From NCBI GenBank assembly GCA_905202255.1, contig CAJKRH010000013.1, positions 1-41,294 on the forward strand: a stretch of DNA of 41,294 nucleotides, in the 5' to 3' direction. The position numbers and the translations under genes were made by a program. Shown piece by piece: positions 38,701-41,294 of the stretch; within the stretch, counting starts at the first letter, position 1; every line of letters begins with the position of its first letter. The stretch comes from an uncultured Ruminococcus sp. GTDB lineage: Bacteria; Bacillota; Clostridia; Oscillospirales; CAG-272. Below the pieces are notes generated by a model, which searched no databases, had not been told where the DNA came from, and was given only the letters and a program-made list of their open reading frames with translations.

Positions 38701-41155
38701 ATATTGCCTCACCCGAAGTTCCGCCCTCAAGCGGTGTGACTTCTTCTGTTTTTCTGCCGAATTCATCATAGGTATATATGGCAGTATTACCGCGCGCATC
38801 GGTTGCGGTGAGCAGATTTCCGCGGGAATCATATGTACTTGTCGTTATATTGCCGAGAGCATCGGTTGTGCTTGTAACATTGCCCATGCAGTCATATGTA
38901 TAGCTTGTCGTTTCTCCCGAGTGAAGAGTCACGGCGGTAACATTGCCGAAGTTGTCATATGTGTAGCTGTCCGCATACTCGTCGTTGCCGTTCATGCGGG
39001 ATTTGCGCACGACAAATCCGCGACCATCCGTATATTCCGCCACAGTAACGGAGGGAGCATTGCTGTCGCCCACTACGGTTGTCTGCGTTTTGAAAAGTCC
39101 GCCTGACGATATGGAATAGCTGATATTTGTGCGCATGACAACGGCATTTGACGAGTCGTATTCGATTTTTGAAACGAGCCTGTCCAGCACATCATATGCG
39201 TATACGGTCTTGCCGCCGTTATATTTTATATCAGAGGCGAGTCTGCCGTATTCGTCATATGTATGGGCTTCGAGCGTCTCATCGCCGTTCTTTACGGAAA
39301 GCAGATTGCCGTATCCGTCATATGCGTATATCAGCACAAGCCCTGAGCGCGAAGTCACGGTATTGGTATTTGACGCGATATTATAGGAGTAGCTTTCCGT
39401 ACTGCCGTTCGGATATGTCACGGAAAGCAGTCTGCCGCGCGTGTCATAAGCCGAGGCGGTTGTTTTATTCAGAGCGTTGGTAACAGTCAACTTCCTGCCC
39501 GCAGCATCGTAAGTATAGCTCTCGGAAAATTGTGTATCTTTGACAGCCGTATTTGCAAGATACGGTATTTCTGCTCCGTATGTATAATTCGTTATAACAT
39601 TGACAATGCCGAGATGTTCTGTCCTTGTCACAACATTTCCGCGCGCATTGTATGTATAGTCGAAATGCGATATCAGAGTGTCATTTTCCAAGAGCTTTTC
39701 CGTTGCCACAGACTTTTTGTCATCCGTAAGTGTGTATTCCTTTGTTACAACGGCGGTGCTGTTTTGCCTTGAAGCCTCGTTTATAACGAGAGAATAAAGC
39801 GGGTCGTATGTATACGATTTGATATTCCCCGTGATATCGCGGTGGGATGTGATATTCCCTTTTGCGTCATAGGAGAAAGCTTCCGATGATACGCACGATG
39901 CGCTTCCGCCCGAGCCATAATTTCTGTATACAACACCGCTTTTCAGCTTATATGAATTGTAGGTCGTGTCAGTCTCGCTCAGCATAAGCTCCTTTCCGTC
40001 GGTCAGCTTGTGCGTTGTGCTTTCGTTTATGCAGAGATTATCCTCGTTGAATGTATAGTGGACTATTCTGTTTCCCGATATGATATCGTTTGTATAGGAA
40101 GTAAAGCCCGACCAATACATATCTCTTTCCTCTGCGCTTATACCGGAAAGAGCCTGCATTGTATAATAGCCGCTGCAGTTGGTGTAAGTATACAGATTTT
40201 TGACTGCGTCCGAAACAGTATCTTTTCTCGATGAGATTGCGAAAAGCTCTTCAAGCCCATCCGTACCCCACTCCGCATATATAGTGTCATATACATATTC
40301 GGTTTTGTCGCCGTTGGGATATGTAACCTGTGAAATCAGGCGATATTCCGTTTCCACGCTCGCGATTACTTCTTCTTCGGCTGTTTCGACATCGAATCTG
40401 CCGTATAATGCCGATTTCCCGATTGAATTTTCCAGATATGTAAAAGAGGTCGTTTCTCCGCCGCCATAGCTTATGGAATTTATGGTGCGGCTTGAAAAAT
40501 CGGAGCCTGCTGTCGCAAACGAAACCGTTGCATTTCCCGGCGCACTTACAGAGGCGATCGCACCGCCGGTATATGTAACAGTAATGCTTCTGCCGAAATC
40601 ATCCGTTATCGATGAAAGATACGGTTTTCCCCCGATAACAGTGAATGTATATTTGATTTTTCTGCCGAATCTGTCCTCGGAGCAGATGATATTGCCGTCG
40701 GCATCGAAATAATATTTTGTGCCGTCTTTTGCAGTGAGAAGAAACGCGGCGCTTCTTTCACACACGGTAATATCGACCGCTTCTATCGACAAATCAGTGG
40801 TTTTTCTGTTTTCAAACCCGAGATTTTTTATGCGATAACTGCTGCCGCCGAAATGGAGGAGATAAAATATATCTGCGGGTTTTGATTCGCCCGAGCCCGT
40901 GCCAGAATCAGAATCTGAGTCAGAGTCGGAATTCGAAGAAGCTGAAGCCGAAGCCGGAGCTGACGGATTGCCAAGCTTTTCAAGCACTGGTATATCAAAC
41001 CGCCAGCCCGGGGCAAGTCCGTTTGAATCGGCAAGATATGTTTTTGGCTTTAAAGCCGGAAGCGGAGACTCGAATGTGCCTTCTTCCAGTATCGCCGTTT
41101 CATAATATATCGCTTCGCGTCCCTTTCCTTTTGCAGACCTTGCCGGTTTTGATTT
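35711..41155 (-). CDS. Giant YD-repeat (Rhs/WapA-like) polymorphic toxin, no recognisable start
   Basis: An open frame of 1,814 codons with dozens of YD repeats (YTYDSRGNL, YTYDEFGRK, YTYDSLGRI and the like), and the Rhs core end RYYDAETGRFTQQD, DPSGHF. The tail after DPSGHF (about 250 aa) begins with a helical linker and ends in a compact domain with KSEALCHQHTAGDTPNIKFL, SSDGHREVIYGSDGRIVT and FFADMLPWYLWGNTPDDS; I cannot assign it to a toxin family. A non-repeat insert of about 170 aa (37,500-38,030) splits the repeats. Near the N-terminus is a Ser-Asp stretch (SNSDSDSDSDSGTG). The frame opens after a TGA at 41158 and its first start-type codon is GTG 40987. Conserved residues GLAPGWRFDIP lie upstream of that, so the gene appears 5'-truncated. 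The immunity-like lipoprotein follows by 1 bp. Confidence 0.88.
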   Translation of the reverse strand, partial: KSKPARSAKGKGREAIYYETAILEEGTFESPLPALKPKTYLADSNGLAPGWRFDIPVLEKLGNPSAPASASASSNSDSDSDSDSGTGSGESKPADIFYLLHFGGSSYRIKNLGFENRKTTDLSIEAVDITVCERSAAFLLTAKDGTKYYFDADGNIICSEDRFGRKIKYTFTVIGGKPYLSSITDDFGRSITVTYTGGAIASVSAPGNATVSFATAGSDFSSRTINSISYGGGETTSFTYLENSIGKSALYGRFDVETAEEEVIASVETEYRLISQVTYPNGDKTEYVYDTIYAEWGTDGLEELFAISSRKDTVSDAVKNLYTYTNCSGYYTMQALSGISAEERDMYWSGFTSYTNDIISGNRIVHYTFNEDNLCINESTTHKLTDGKELMLSETDTTYNSYKLKSGVVYRNYGSGGSASCVSSEAFSYDAKGNITSHRDITGNIKSYTYDPLYSLVINEASRQNSTAVVTKEYTLTDDKKSVATEKLLENDTLISHFDYTYNARGNVVTRTEHLGIVNVITNYTYGAEIPYLANTAVKDTQFSESYTYDAAGRKLTVTNALNKTTASAYDTRGRLLSVTYPNGSTESYSYNIASNTNTVTSRSGLVLIYAYDGYGNLLSVKNGDETLEAHTYDEYGRLASDIKYNGGKTVYAYDVLDRLVSKIEYDSSNAVVMRTNISYSISSGGLFKTQTTVVGDSNAPSVTVAEYTDGRGFVVRKSRMNGNDEYADSYTYDNFGNVTAVTLHSGETTSYTYDCMGNVTSTTDALGNITTSTYDSRGNLLTATDARGNTAIYTYDEFGRKTEEVTPLEGGTSGEAIYTYDILGRLTEENRRIGTAGSATYSRTVNAYDDMSNLISTKAYEGEAEALVSTYTYDAAGNMLTMTVGGKTTSYTYDLFGRKTKITDALGAEETYTYRLDGALIEKNDRNGTKFTYTYDSMLRPVEDKAEKDDKTQVISYAYTATGAVRSKANETATLLYTYDSLGRVASETEISGNTSAKNEYFYNSRDLRTDHKLYRNDLLVSWMGYEYDALGRVISACTKKEISVPTYPDYSGKWHVVPSSGSEYDMYFTLSDTPPEIHSVEITDTRTNTKKYFYVPQEWELDEADGAYHSGTVTHDGTNFTGTYGIYQEFENESHVYNYTQITTYPASGLSANEYSERIYIFNDNNEIEYTVYVKRLSDGGIENELTNIVYIRAGSHDLGENSFFAPTYHTEIVSHEPFVRYTYDAVGNRTSEIKDDGSIVTYTYNAANLLKTMITTVGNEIQQSDTYTYYLDGNVKSIKDKNNAETIYTYDSLGRIKSEEITLDETNQCMISYTYDSAGNRATKESNGTTTTYTYDENNRLTTESTSVQAKTYTYDANGNQLDAMVDANYAGSYKYDLWNMQVEYSLDGVGKVYYTYRPDGLRRSVQGRVHIWDSGNIIADIGTETVYYIRVLTLIYAKKGETKTYYRFNGHGDVIALANSNGAIIKRYKYDSFGVEENPGIFDTNVFRYCGEYYDAETKTIYLRARYYDAETGRFTQQDGWSYAVPGFLLSLNLYTYCGNDPVNHIDPSGHFLKKLGNKIKNTASAICNSISKVVSSAAKTIERTVNNIVSNVKTLVNGVADGIGSAISWAKNDISTEELGTQLKETAAEVAETVSSNIVDEIASIIEYNTDILDATYTVIEELVPPVGELIDTLKDFHYNRNDNQPIEELPQTLSEAQRLYDENGSWIIKDKSEALCHQHTAGDTPNIKFLSSDGHREVIYGSDGRIVTAPEDIGTYNYSSTNTLLGKMGHFFADMLPWYLWGNTPDDSTTIYDRINMSAGGAVRSLWR

Positions 41156-41240
41156 TCATCATCGCCCGCACCTGTTATGCGGCACCGTCATGTATGCCTC
41201 TCTGCATTTTCCGCAGAAACGGGGCGTCAGTTGCACGACT

Positions 41241-41269
41241 ATTATATCATCCGGCTTTCCTTTTATCAA
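41241..41269 (-). promoter_or_regulatory. Promoter upstream of the rhs gene
   Basis: On the minus strand TTGATA (41269-41264) and a perfect TATAAT (41246-41241) with a 17-bp spacer, about 85 bp before the point where the rhs frame opens. The leader between contains GAGAGGC and an ATG of a 10-codon frame (start 41192). No start codon joins it to the rhs frame. Confidence 0.75.
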
Positions 41270-41294
41270 TGGCTTTTTCCGAAAAATTCGCATT

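Noticed and set aside
37080..40320. A recurring TCATATGTATAT motif every 60-80 bp, as in a repeat array or CRISPR
   Set aside because: The spacing is that of YD-repeat codons (YTYD) within one open frame; spacers are not unique units and repeats are too degenerate.
40987..40987. GTG at 40987 as the true start of the rhs gene
   Set aside because: Conserved Rhs residues (GLAPGWRFDIP) are encoded in the same frame upstream and no ribosome site lies at a normal distance.

Overview
The window looks like a stretch of a Bacillota (Clostridia) genome, probably an uncultured gut-type Oscillospirales/Ruminococcaceae relative. The evidence is Gram-positive style Shine-Dalgarno sites (AGGAGG), sigma-A type promoters with 17-bp spacers, a MobP-type relaxase, a DUF1871 protein, XRE regulators with TPR tails, and a YD-repeat (Rhs/WapA-like) gene without any secretion apparatus next to it. 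This placement is inference from gene content; no rRNA or complete tRNA is present.

Region 1 (1-9.0 kb, minus strand) is the backbone of an integrative mobilizable element. It holds two tandem tyrosine recombinases (the last one runs off the left edge), a self-controlled XRE regulator, a MobP-family relaxase with a Sel1-repeat tail, an RHH relaxosome protein, a non-coding repeat-bearing segment that is a good oriT candidate, an excisionase-like HTH protein, a winged-HTH protein, and a 965-aa protein. The 965-aa protein carries the signatures of two-barrel RNA polymerases (QDE-1/cellular RdRP/YonO-like, catalytic D-F-D-S-D). This polymerase-like protein is the most unusual gene of the window.

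Region 2 (9.3-21.1 kb, minus strand, visibly more AT-rich) is a defence and addiction cargo. It contains a frameshift-split N6-adenine methyltransferase with a PD-(D/E)XK nuclease, a decayed HNH nuclease gene, a truncated OLD-type ATPase, a complete DpnII-like GATC restriction-modification operon (HTH-Dam, 178-aa unknown, DpnII nuclease, second methyltransferase), a KAP P-loop NTPase, and an XRE-DUF3990 toxin-like gene with a partner. A 28-nt tRNA 3' end (T arm to CCA) followed by a strong terminator at 21.9 kb is probably the right attachment site. That would put the intact tRNA and the left attachment site beyond the left edge of the window.

Region 3 (22-32.5 kb) is a run of regulators and small enzymes: an XRE-TPR regulator, a P-loop kinase-like protein plus a methyltransferase, two sigma factors of ECF type each fused to a long C-terminal part, a second XRE regulator, and a MerR regulator fused to two similar beta-rich repeats. 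Several have clear promoters and terminators.

Region 4 (32.5-41.2 kb, minus strand) is a polymorphic-toxin locus. A giant YD-repeat/Rhs gene lacks a recognisable start despite a perfect promoter just upstream. Its variable tail is followed directly by an ankyrin lipoprotein, and then by an array of immunity-like genes: a second ankyrin lipoprotein, an Imm11-family protein and two paralogous membrane-anchored proteins. These are separated by short fragments of the rhs core, one of them a 45-nt exact copy. The layout reads as a record of successive toxin-tail replacements in which the immunity genes were kept.
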